Shown: in pieces, positions 1 to 5,942 of the stretch
Layout: each line of letters opens with the position of its first letter
How positions within the stretch are numbered: position 1 is the stretch's first letter
Assembly: GCA_031285605.1 (NCBI GenBank)
Contig: JAITVW010000286.1
Coordinates: 1 to 6,536 of the forward strand
DNA: 6,536 nucleotides
Reading direction: 5' to 3'
From: Fusobacteriales bacterium
GTDB taxonomy: Bacteria > Fusobacteriota > Fusobacteriia > Fusobacteriales > Leptotrichiaceae
Translations under genes and position numbers: made by a program
The notes under the pieces: model-generated
The model's database searches: none
The model's input: the letters and a program-made list of their open reading frames with translations, nothing else
What the model was told of the DNA's origin: nothing

Positions 1-1092
1 AATATATGCTCCCAAGATAGGAATAAACAGACCAAATGCCGCTCCGCCGATATCCATGAATAATTTTGCAAGATATGTAGTACTTCCAAGAGCCGAACTT
101 CCCGCAGCATCCGCTGCTCCCTGTACTCCGGCAAGCTTATCAAATAAAAATGCCAATGCTATTAATATACCTCCGCTCACTACGAACGGCAGCATAAATG
201 ATACTCCTGTCATCAAGTGTTTATAAATTCCTGTTTTCTCTTTAGAAGCACTTTTTCCGCCTGAACCCGTTTCACCTGAACCTGTAAATACAGGCACATC
301 TCCTGAAACAGCTCTTTGGATAAGACCTTTTGCATCACGTATAGCTTCTTTCGTTCCTGTCTGTATTACCTTTTTACCGCTGAATCTGTCTGTTTCTATT
401 CCTCTGTCTATTGCAAGTATTACACCTTTTGCTTTTTTTATATCTTCTTCGGTAAGCTTATGTTTTACTCCGTCAGTTCCGTTAGTTTCCACTTTTATCG
501 GCACACCCAGTTCGGCTGCTGCTTTTTTTAATGCTTCTTCTGCCATATATGTATGTGCTATCCCTGTAGGACATGCTGTTGCCGCTATTATAAAGTTATC
601 GCTGCTGTTATCTGCTTCTGCATTTTCTTCCAGCTTTGCACTTTCTTTTTTATTTATCAGATTAAGTATCTCTTCCTTAGTTCCCAGCTCAAGTATATTT
701 GTTCTGAAATCTGTATCCAAAAGCATCTGAGTCAGTCTTGCCAGAGTTTCTATATGTGCATTATTGGCATCCTCAGGTGCTGCTATCATAAAAAATATAG
801 TTGATGGTTCTCCGTCCAATGATTCATAATCTATCCCTTTTTTGCTTCTTCCGAATGCAAGCGCAGGTTTTTTCACATATTTTGTTTTGGCATGAGGAAT
901 TGCTATTCCTTCTTCCAAAGCTGTAGAACTTAGTGCTTCTCTGTTTTTTATCTCGCCGATAAATCCTTCAAGGTCGTCTATAATTCCCGTACTGAGAAAT
1001 GTTTTGGCAAGTTCGTTGATTACTTCATCTTTTGTTGCCGACTGTAAATCCAGACTCATTCTCTCTTTAATCAGCAGTTCAGTAATTTTCAT
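1..1092 (-). CDS. fruA: PTS fructose transporter IIABC (C-terminus missing)
   Basis: Membrane permease that imports fructose while phosphorylating it to fructose-1-phosphate. The reading frame is open from the ATG at 1092 to the left edge: 364 codons visible of about 620-640 usual for the family, so most of IIC is missing. Domain order is IIA, IIB, IIC. IIA spans about residues 1-150, with the phospho-histidine at H67 in GIAIPHAKT. IIB spans about 167-265, with the phospho-cysteine C174 in ATACPTGIAHTYMAEEAL. After a Gly/Ser-rich linker (about 270-285), IIC begins with a hydrophobic segment near residues 298-318. This order is the Gram-positive/fusobacterial IIABC type, not the enterobacterial FruB/FruA split. 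The start follows the fruK stop by one base. Its ribosome site (AGGAAGGTG) lies inside the last fruK codons, so the two genes are probably translationally coupled. Specificity for fructose rests on both the motifs and the fruK neighbour. Confidence 0.95.
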   Translation of the reverse strand, partial: MKITELLIKERMSLDLQSATKDEVINELAKTFLSTGIIDDLEGFIGEIKNREALSSTALEEGIAIPHAKTKYVKKPALAFGRSKKGIDYESLDGEPSTIFFMIAAPEDANNAHIETLARLTQMLLDTDFRTNILELGTKEEILNLINKKESAKLEENAEADNSSDNFIIAATACPTGIAHTYMAEEALKKAAAELGVPIKVETNGTDGVKHKLTEEDIKKAKGVILAIDRGIETDRFSGKKVIQTGTKEAIRDAKGLIQRAVSGDVPVFTGSGETGSGGKSASKEKTGIYKHLMTGVSFMLPFVVSGGILIALAFLFDKLAGVQGAADAAGSSALGSTTYLAKLFMDIGGAAFGLFIPILGAYI

Positions 1093-1093
1093 C

Positions 1094-2008
1094 TTATACA
1101 CCTTCCTTTTTTAGAGTAATTTCATTATAAAGTCTATATATTAAATCTTTTTCTCCCAAACCATATGAATAAGCAGTAGCAGATCCCGAAGCTGCAGCAA
1201 GCCTGAAAGAATCTTCAGGTGATCTGCCTGTTTCTATTCCGGCTATAAATCCTGCTACCATGGAATCTCCGGCTCCTACGGAATTTATAAGCTCACCTTT
1301 GGGAGTCCCGGCAAGATAAGCACCTTCTTTATTTACCAGCAAAGCTCCCTTACCGCCCATTGAAACTATGACATTTTTTACATTTCTTTCCAGAAAATAA
1401 GCACATTTTTCTATTATGCCGGCTGTAGTGTTTAGCCTTATTTCAAACATTTCTTCCAATTCGGCTATATTAGGCTTTATCAGAAAATTTCCGTTTAGAT
1501 TTTCCTTCAAAAAGTTTCCTCTTGTATCCAGAACTGTCTTTGTATCTTCCGGAAGCATTTCTGCAAGTTTCTTATATATATTTCTTTCAATACTTCCCGG
1601 AATACTTCCTGAAAGTATGAGAATATCATCCTTCTGTAATTTTGATATTTTTTCAATAAGTTTTTCTTCTGCTTCTTTTGTTATTTTCGGCGACAGACCC
1701 GCTATTTCAGTTTCTTTGGAATTATTATTTATTTTTACATTTATTCTTGTTATACCGTCCAGTTCCACAAAATCCGACTCTATCCCCTCATCATAAAGAT
1801 TTTTTTTTATAAAGTCTCCGGTAAAGCCTGCTGTATAACCCAGAGCCTTTGATTTTATCCCCAGATTGGCAAGAAGCTTCGATACATTAATTCCCTTTCC
1901 TCCTGCTCTGATGTTAACCACTTTTGATAAATTCAGGTCTCCCTCCTGAAAACTGTCCATGTATATATCATAATCCAGTGCAGGATTAAGAGTCAGTGTA
2001 TATATCAT
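1094..2008 (-). CDS. fruK: 1-phosphofructokinase
   Basis: Cytoplasmic PfkB/ribokinase-family kinase that converts fructose-1-phosphate to fructose-1,6-bisphosphate, the step after PTS uptake. At 304 residues it has the normal family length. The N-terminus TLTLNPALDYDIYM is typical of the FruK/LacC/PfkB group. The first PfkB signature region contains AGGKGINVS (35-43). KPN (178-180) precedes an acidic helix. The second signature NSVGAGDSMVAGF (242-254) carries the catalytic base D248 and the anion hole GAGD. The ATG overlaps the fruR stop in TAATG and has a perfect AAAGGAGG ribosome site 6 bases upstream. Its stop is one base before fruA. A LacC-like tagatose-6-phosphate kinase would look similar, but the adjacent fructose IIABC and DeoR regulator make FruK the better call. 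Confidence 0.94.
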   Translation of the reverse strand: MIYTLTLNPALDYDIYMDSFQEGDLNLSKVVNIRAGGKGINVSKLLANLGIKSKALGYTAGFTGDFIKKNLYDEGIESDFVELDGITRINVKINNNSKETEIAGLSPKITKEAEEKLIEKISKLQKDDILILSGSIPGSIERNIYKKLAEMLPEDTKTVLDTRGNFLKENLNGNFLIKPNIAELEEMFEIRLNTTAGIIEKCAYFLERNVKNVIVSMGGKGALLVNKEGAYLAGTPKGELINSVGAGDSMVAGFIAGIETGRSPEDSFRLAAASGSATAYSYGLGEKDLIYRLYNEITLKKEGV

Positions 2009-2745
2009 TATTTTTCCTCCTTTAACATGTATTTATTATATCTGCTGTCCGTAAAATCATTTGTTATGAGTATACAGTTTTCTACATTACCGAATTTTAC
2101 ACTGGATGACATGCCGAATTTTTCTTTATCCGCTAAGATATATGTTGTATCTGATATTTCCAGTATTTTTTCTTTTAGAACAGCTTCTTTTATATCCGGT
2201 GTCATAAGACCTTTGTCAATATCCACCCCGTTTACCCCCAGAAAACTTATATCAAATCTGTATTTTTCTACGTTTTTCAATGCTTCTATTCCGACCACAG
2301 CTTTAGTAGTGGGCTTTACCTCACCGCCGATTATAATCGTCTTGATTTTACACTGTATCAATTTATCAAGATGCATTAATCCGTTAGTAACAACTGTTAT
2401 GTTTTTATTTTTCAGGTACTCTATCATATAATACGTAGTCGAACCGGCATCAAGAAATATAAAATCTCCCTTTTTTACAAGCTTTGCTGCCCTTTTAGCA
2501 ATTTTTTTCTTTGCCTCGATATTTTCCTCAAACTTTATATTTATTTCCGGCTCAAAATTAATCTTTCTTTTGGCAATTATCCCTCCGCTGACTTTACTCA
2601 GAAGGTCTCTGCCTTCGAGCTTATTTATATCCCTTCTTATTGTCGCTATGGAAACATTCATAAATCCCTCGATTTCCTCATATGATAATCTACCTTTTTC
2701 CTCTAATTTTTTTAGAATTATCTCATGTCTTTCTACTTCAAACAT
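2008..2745 (-). CDS. fruR: DeoR-family repressor of the fructose operon
   Basis: Cytoplasmic transcription regulator, first gene of the fru operon. With the start chosen here it is 245 residues, normal for DeoR/GlpR proteins. The N-terminal winged helix-turn-helix (about 1-57) contains VSIATIRRDINKLEGRDLL and ends in the wing SGG. The DeoRC sensor domain follows (about 75-230), with the sugar-phosphate loop FLDAGSTT (97-104), TNG (120-122), GVNGVD (170-175), and LADKEKFG (204-211). An in-frame ATG at 2793 would add 16 residues. It has no ribosome site, and the added codons lie across the promoter. The ATG at 2745 gives the canonical family start MFEVERHEII and has a GTGGTGA ribosome site. The likely effector is fructose-1-phosphate or a related phosphate; this is inferred from the operon. 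The protein probably controls its own operon through the repeats upstream. DeoR identity is firm; the FruR role rests on context. Confidence 0.9.
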   Translation of the reverse strand: MFEVERHEIILKKLEEKGRLSYEEIEGFMNVSIATIRRDINKLEGRDLLSKVSGGIIAKRKINFEPEINIKFEENIEAKKKIAKRAAKLVKKGDFIFLDAGSTTYYMIEYLKNKNITVVTNGLMHLDKLIQCKIKTIIIGGEVKPTTKAVVGIEALKNVEKYRFDISFLGVNGVDIDKGLMTPDIKEAVLKEKILEISDTTYILADKEKFGMSSSVKFGNVENCILITNDFTDSRYNKYMLKEEK

Positions 2746-2761
2746 TTTTATCACCACTTTA

Positions 2762-2789
2762 ACTATACCACATATTTTTTTAAAGTCAA
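2762..2789 (-). promoter_or_regulatory. fru operon promoter
   Basis: Minus-strand sigma-70-type promoter: -35 TTGACT (2784-2789), a 16-bp spacer, and -10 TATAGT (2762-2767) preceded by TGG, which gives an extended -10. Five of six bases match consensus in each box. Transcription should start near 2755, only about 10 bases before the fruR ATG at 2745, so the leader would be very short and may lose part of the ribosome site (2751-2757). The site rules out the ATG at 2793 as the fruR start for this transcript. Confidence 0.75.
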
Positions 2790-2842
2790 TCATTTTTTTT
2801 CAAAAAAAATCATTTTCAATCATAAAAAATTATTTTTAATCA
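2788..2842 (-). repeat. 10-bp phased TGATT array, putative FruR operator or UP element
   Basis: Read on the plus strand, five-base elements begin at 2788, 2798, 2808, 2818, 2828 and 2838: AATCA, TTTCA, AATCA, AATCA, AATTA, AATCA. On the minus strand four are TGATT and two are variants (TGAAA, TAATT). The period is exactly one helical turn, and A/T tracts separate the elements. Within the array is a T8-C-A8 inverted repeat (2793-2809). The first element overlaps the -35 box, so a protein bound here could block RNA polymerase. The T tract and A tract just upstream of the -35 also resemble a promoter UP element. The repeats are seen directly; FruR binding is inference. Confidence 0.6.
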
Positions 2843-2861
2843 CGATTAACAACTGCCAAAT

Positions 2862-2898
2862 AAAAAATCCCTGATCATTGATAATCTCAATTTTCAGG
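2862..2898 (-). terminator. Terminator after the RdgB/HAM1-like gene
   Basis: On the minus strand, CCTGA and TCAGG form an outer 5-bp stem, and ATTGA and TCAAT an inner 5-bp stem. An AA/GA internal loop separates them, the apical loop is GATTA, and a GATTTTTTA tail follows. It sits 25 bases past the stop of the gene ending at 2923 and upstream of the fru promoter, so it would insulate the two units. The stem is AT-rich with an internal mismatch, so efficiency may be modest. Confidence 0.6.
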
Positions 2899-2922
2899 TA
2901 ATCATCTTATTTTATATTTCCT

Positions 2923-3537
2923 TTACTGCTTTATTTGTTTCAAAACTGTTTCAAAAAAATTTCTAAATCCTTCCTCATGTCCGAATGAATCTTTTTCCTT
3001 TTCCATTTCCACATAATATTTTCCGGATTTCATATGTATGGAAATACTGTCCAGAGGATAACCCTCTGTTTGTATCTTATGCCGAAACGGAGACAGAATA
3101 AATCTTTCTCCCGAAATGTCATCTCCGCTGTAGCTGAAAATATTTTTTTCATCCGCAATGAGACATATTGCATTACGGTATCTCGCCTTGCATCTTCCGC
3201 TGAATGTACCCGCCAGCTTTGAATAATATTCTATCATCTCATTATCATTCATGTATATTCCGTTAATTCTCCGCACATGCACACCGGGCTGAATATTCTC
3301 ATCCAGTCCTTCAATAAAAAGACCTGAATCACATGAAAAAACAGGGATTTTCAAAATTTTGTAGTAAGCCAGAGCTTTTATTTCTGCATTTTTCAAAGGT
3401 TCATTTCCTGATTCATCCACATCGGGAAGAACAACACCTGTATCTGATAAACCTGTTATTTCCAGATCCAGTCCGCTCAGTATCTTTCTCATGTCCTCAA
3501 GCTTTGCTTTATTTTTTGTACCATATATGATTTCCAT
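2923..3537 (-). CDS. Divergent RdgB/HAM1-family non-canonical purine NTP pyrophosphatase
   Basis: Predicted cytoplasmic house-cleaning enzyme. The family hydrolyses ITP, dITP and XTP to the monophosphate plus pyrophosphate, keeping damaged purines out of DNA and RNA. The length, 204 residues, fits. Seen in the sequence: the N-terminal phosphate-binding motif GTKNKAK (6-12); acidic DESGNEPLKNAEIKALAYY (41-59); the core CDSGL (69-73) corresponding to the usual DDSGL with D70 as likely general base; and PGV (84-86). Two C-terminal motifs are changed. The usual GFGYDP appears as EGYPLD (158-163), and the usual SHR-x-RA base-binding motif appears as FGHEEGF (185-191), keeping the histidine but losing both arginines. 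The substrate may therefore differ. The ATG has a good ribosome site (AGGCGGTG) 5 bases upstream. The gene is alone between a promoter and a terminator. Fold assignment is good; substrate is uncertain. Confidence 0.8.
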   Translation of the reverse strand: MEIIYGTKNKAKLEDMRKILSGLDLEITGLSDTGVVLPDVDESGNEPLKNAEIKALAYYKILKIPVFSCDSGLFIEGLDENIQPGVHVRRINGIYMNDNEMIEYYSKLAGTFSGRCKARYRNAICLIADEKNIFSYSGDDISGERFILSPFRHKIQTEGYPLDSISIHMKSGKYYVEMEKEKDSFGHEEGFRNFFETVLKQIKQ

Positions 3538-3558
3538 CTGTTCACCGCCTTATTCCCC

Positions 3559-3567
3559 ATTATATCA
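3559..3567 (-). promoter_or_regulatory. Extended -10 promoter of the RdgB/HAM1-like gene
   Basis: Minus-strand TGATATAAT: a perfect TATAAT (3559-3564) with TG one base upstream (3566-3567), the extended -10 pattern. No good -35 lies at 16-18 bp; the best is TTTAAA at 18 bp. A TTGACA lies only 8 bp upstream, too close to pair with this -10. Transcription would start near 3552, giving a leader of about 15 bases that contains the ribosome site. Confidence 0.65.
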
Positions 3568-3671
3568 TAACCTGTCAAACTGTTTAAAGTAAAAATATTA
3601 TTGTATCTGCTAAAATTCCAAATAAAAATAACAGTAGTCAGAATATTAATATTTTTAGAATTTTCTAAAAG

Positions 3672-3712
3672 AAAAAAACAGAAAAATCTATCTTTATTGA
3701 TATCCTTTTCTG
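3672..3712 (-). terminator. Probable terminator after the EFR1-like gene
   Basis: On the minus strand, CAGAAAA and TTTTCTG form a 7-bp outer stem. An inner TATC/GATA stem has an AATAAA loop, and a run of seven T follows at 3672-3678. It lies about 80 bases past the stop at 3794. The stem is AT-rich, so support is moderate. An 8-bp AT inverted repeat (3653-3670) is immediately downstream. Confidence 0.5.
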
Positions 3713-3793
3713 CTTCTTAAAACTTTATTTTTCAATATATAACATTATTATTTTAGATATTGTTACTGCTAATCTGTATACAGCAGCAAAACT

Positions 3794-4570
3794 TTATAAA
3801 AAAACCTCCGGTTCTCTTCTAGCCGAGAATTTTTTTTCAAAAATCTTACTTGCTAAAGCATAGCGCACACCGGAAAAGCCCCTGCTGTTCGTCGGACATG
3901 CTGCAATACATGCTGTACATCTAATACATACTTTTCTGTTTATCTTTCCGGGCTGTTCTGTAGAAATTGCATTTACAGGGCAGATTCCGGCACAGATTCC
4001 GCATTTTCTGCAGGTTTTTTCCACATATATATTCAGCGGAACCACAGCAGGCTCTTTATACGGAAAATTTCCCTTTACTTCAAAGCCTATTTCATTAATA
4101 TCCGGAATAGACTCAAATTTTTCACAGCTGTCTTGTGCAAATCTTCTTACAGCCTGTTTATCTTTTATATCAGGTCTCAGATACCCTACTCTCGGAAAAA
4201 TCGAATGCTGGGCGATAAAAGCCCCTGCACTGACCACTATAAATCCGTTTTCTGCCAAAATAGTTTTTAATTCAAACAGTGCATCGTCATAATCTCTGTT
4301 ACCATATACCACCACAGCTATTACAGGTGTATTATTTCCTTTTATTTTTGAAAGAATTTCTGTACATACGGCAGGTATCCGGCCTGTATACACAGGTATT
4401 CCCACTATTGCAAAATCTTCTTTTCCGAATGATATTTCTTCTTCGGGAGGATTATTTAACAAATCATATTCTTCTTTTTTCCGCGAAAAATATCTGGTAA
4501 TTTCATTTACAATAGTTTTCGTTGTTCCTGTAGGGCTGAAATAAATTTCCTTCATATGATTATATTCCAT
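3794..4570 (-). CDS. EFR1-like flavodoxin/ferredoxin fusion protein
   Basis: Predicted cytoplasmic electron-transfer protein of 258 residues joining a flavodoxin-type FMN domain to a bacterial two-cluster ferredoxin. The FMN phosphate loop is SPTGTT (12-17) after the beta strand KEIYF. GIPVYTGRIP (57-66) and VVYGNRDYDDALFEL (87-101) are typical of the flavodoxin half. The C-terminal half has two complete 4Fe-4S motifs: C187, C190, C193, C197, then C215, C218, C221, C225, each ending in CP. No signal peptide or membrane segment is evident. The first ATG is preceded by GGAGGGAG at suitable spacing, better than the internal ATG five codons later. The electron donor and acceptor are unknown; such proteins are common in anaerobes. 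No dedicated partner gene adjoins it. The upstream gap of over 400 bases holds its likely promoter. Confidence 0.88.
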   Translation of the reverse strand: MEYNHMKEIYFSPTGTTKTIVNEITRYFSRKKEEYDLLNNPPEEEISFGKEDFAIVGIPVYTGRIPAVCTEILSKIKGNNTPVIAVVVYGNRDYDDALFELKTILAENGFIVVSAGAFIAQHSIFPRVGYLRPDIKDKQAVRRFAQDSCEKFESIPDINEIGFEVKGNFPYKEPAVVPLNIYVEKTCRKCGICAGICPVNAISTEQPGKINRKVCIRCTACIAACPTNSRGFSGVRYALASKIFEKKFSARREPEVFL

Positions 4571-4877
4571 TAATATACTCCCTCCATTTTCTATACTTTA
4601 ATTCTATTGCCGAATATTTCGCCTTTTTTACCCACTTTTATTTTTATATATCAAAAAAGGAGCATAACATTAGATTATTTTTAAAGCTGTTGCTTCTGAT
4701 TACACAAAAATTACAATATGGATTTTTTATTATTTTGGAACAGATTACAGAAATATTAATTTTATTAAAAGTACAAAGATAAAAAGTTTTTTCAGAATCA
4801 AAAGCTTTTACTTAAATATATATGAATAATTGCCATTATTCTATACATTATCACAGGTTCTAAAAATTCTTCAATCT

Positions 4878-4906
4878 ATTATACCCCGAATAATTCATTC
4901 TGTCGA
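4878..4906 (-). promoter_or_regulatory. Strong promoter upstream of the EFR1-like gene
   Basis: On the minus strand: -35 TCGACA (4901-4906, five of six), a 17-bp spacer, and a perfect -10 TATAAT (4878-4883). The start would be near 4871, about 300 bases before the EFR1-like ATG. No comparable promoter is visible closer to that gene, so this is either its promoter with a long leader or the promoter of a small RNA. Confidence 0.65.
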
Positions 4907-4918
4907 TAGCCGTCCCAC

Positions 4919-4935
4919 AATATTTCCGAAATATT
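4919..4935. promoter_or_regulatory. 17-bp palindrome, possible operator
   Basis: AATATTTCCGAAATATT is a perfect inverted repeat with 8-bp arms around a single central C. It ends 13 bp upstream of the -35 box of the promoter at 4878-4906, a place where an activator or regulator could bind. A related CGAATATTTCG with 4-bp arms occurs at 4611-4621, near the EFR1-like start. I do not recognise the regulator. Confidence 0.4.
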
Positions 4936-5014
4936 TTTCCTGACAACACTGACTAAAGACTTAAAATTCAAGATATATATCATTTTAAAATATTAAAAAA
5001 ACTATTTTAATAAA

Positions 5015-5542
5015 TTATTGAAGTCTGATTTTCACACCGCTTCCGAATACATCCCAGATAATTGCTTCATCTCCGTACTCTGTCGGTATTTTAAATATAA
5101 TTTTACTTTCTTTAGTTTCTTCCGGCTTTATCTGCTCGGAAAATGACCCGTACCCCGGCTCATCTATTTTTGCACTATCTATTTCCAGCATATATTCCGC
5201 TTCCCCCAGAAGTATTTTTCCCGAATTCGGCAGATTTTCACTTCCGCTGTTTTTATTTTTGACTTTTACATCTATAACAAAATATTCGGCTCCTTCTTCT
5301 TTATTTAATAATATTTCCGAATCATTTTTCAGAGAATCGGCGAGATTTGTTTTTATAATAGTAATTTCAAAATGATCAGCTAAAAACGGCTTGCTAAACC
5401 TTACCGACCTTACTTTTTTTTCACCTGCCTCATAAGTTTTTACCTCTCTGTAATTCTTCACAAAAAGTCTGCAGCCTATACATCCTGCAGCTAAAATCAC
5501 AAGAAAAATAACTGTTGCAGCTAAGATGCTTTTTCTTTTCAT
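5015..5542 (-). CDS. DUF4352-like exported protein, possible lipoprotein
   Basis: 175-residue protein of unknown function. The N-terminus has a basic MKRK followed by a hydrophobic segment (about 6-20) ending in LAAGC, which fits a lipobox with C21 as the lipidated residue. A second cysteine (C24) follows. If it is not cleaved, the segment would be a membrane anchor. The mature part has the pattern of the DUF4352 immunoglobulin-like fold: EYFVIDVKVKNKNS (86-99) as the central strand, and IKPEETKESKIIFKIP (138-153) near the end, matching the usual proline/glutamate-containing turn before the last strands. It is probably anchored on the outer face of the cytoplasmic membrane, but no role can be assigned. 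The ATG has AAGGATGTG about 7-10 bases upstream. The gene stands alone; a weak TTGAAA (5580-5585), 18 bp, TATAAG (5556-5561) promoter could serve it. Confidence 0.75.
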   Translation of the reverse strand: MKRKSILAATVIFLVILAAGCIGCRLFVKNYREVKTYEAGEKKVRSVRFSKPFLADHFEITIIKTNLADSLKNDSEILLNKEEGAEYFVIDVKVKNKNSGSENLPNSGKILLGEAEYMLEIDSAKIDEPGYGSFSEQIKPEETKESKIIFKIPTEYGDEAIIWDVFGSGVKIRLQ

Positions 5543-5606
5543 TTTTGCTCACATCCTTATATTAAATTAAACACTCAATTTTCAAAAATCATACTAGTAT
5601 TTTATG

Positions 5607-5633
5607 TAATAAAACAGCTTTCTTACAGCTGTT
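5607..5633 (-). terminator. Terminator overlapping the stop of the frameshifted gene
   Basis: On the minus strand, AACAGCT (5627-5633) and AGCTGTT (5613-5619) form a perfect 7-bp stem around a 7-base loop, followed by TTATTA. The stop codon (5623-5625) lies in the loop, so the hairpin includes the last codons. The T tract is short and interrupted, so strength is uncertain. Confidence 0.5.
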
Positions 5634-5896
5634 CTTCCAGTCCGTCAAAAAGCTCCTGTAATGAAATACAGGCATCTTCCACTTTTTCACTATCCTGCTT
5701 AGATAAAAAGCGGCTTCCTCCGGAAAGAAAATCCGTTAAATAAATACAGCTTAAGAATAATCGTTTCGGAATACAGTCCTGTTTTTTCAAGATTACTGTA
5801 AATCTCGTTATATAATATATCATCAAATGTATTTTCATTTCTCAATTTTGCCAGAAAATTCATTACTTTATTTTCAAAATCATTGAAATTCTCCAT
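5623..5896 (-). pseudogene. Small helical protein gene, apparently frameshifted
   Basis: I do not recognise this gene. Two overlapping minus-strand frames look like halves of one protein of about 90 residues. The first half starts at the ATG at 5896 (MENFNDFENKVMNFLAKLR) and reads credibly through YNEIYSNLEKTGLYSETII. It then turns into an atypical FNGFSFRRKPLFI and stops at 5699. The second half, in the frame one base onward, reads YLTDFLSGGSRFLSKQDSEK and ends LFDGLEEQL at the stop at 5623. Dropping one base in the AT run around 5735-5746 joins them: 271 coding bases equal 90 codons plus one. The restored protein is charged and largely helical, with no signal peptide. Upstream ATGs at 5908 and 5944 exist, but the latter overlaps a -10 box. 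Alternatives are a sequencing error, a genuine pseudogene, or two tiny unrelated frames. Confidence 0.5.
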
Positions 5897-5942
5897 TTTC
5901 CAAACCATCTTCCAAAGTAAAACCCGTTTTTTTATATAAAAC

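Larger units (their letters stand above)
4571..5014. other. 444-bp gap without a protein gene
   Basis: Very AT-rich region between the EFR1-like gene and the DUF4352-like gene. It contains a strong minus-strand promoter, a 17-bp palindrome, a perfect hairpin GAATAAT-TGCC-ATTATTC (4824-4841), an imperfect AT stem near 4783-4813, and an 8-bp AT hairpin TTAAAATA/TATTTTAA (4985-5010) just after the DUF4352-like stop. That last hairpin might end the upstream transcript but has no clear GC stem. Open frames here are tiny and lack convincing starts. No known riboswitch core was recognised. Confidence 0.6.

Noticed and set aside
316..804. Plus-strand open frames rich in Cys, Phe and Tyr at 316-531 and 553-804.
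   Set aside because: They are antisense shadows of fruA; the residue composition reflects reverse-complemented coding sequence, and they lack ribosome sites.
2791..2793. ATG at 2793 as the fruR start, giving 261 residues.
   Set aside because: It lacks a ribosome site, its extra codons cross the -10 and most of the -35 box, and family members begin at the equivalent of the ATG at 2745.
1..2850. Catabolite-repression (cre) site in the fru operon.
   Set aside because: I found no convincing match to the cre consensus around the promoter or within the visible genes.
4656..4784. Plus-strand AAAAAAGGAG followed by an open frame of about 37 codons starting at ATT.
   Set aside because: ATT is an extremely rare start, no ATG/GTG/TTG lies at proper spacing, the Leu/Ile-rich product looks like translated AT-rich DNA, and no clear plus-strand promoter precedes it.
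4799..4849. Minus-strand 16-codon frame beginning MYRIMAIIH just downstream of the strong promoter, as a possible leader peptide.
   Set aside because: It has no ribosome site, and its codons carry no attenuation-like run of one amino acid.
5735..5746. Programmed ribosomal frameshift joining the two halves of the small gene.
   Set aside because: The shift needed is +1, and no prfB-like slippery codon plus stop, internal ribosome-like stimulator or downstream structure is evident; a mutation or sequencing error is simpler.
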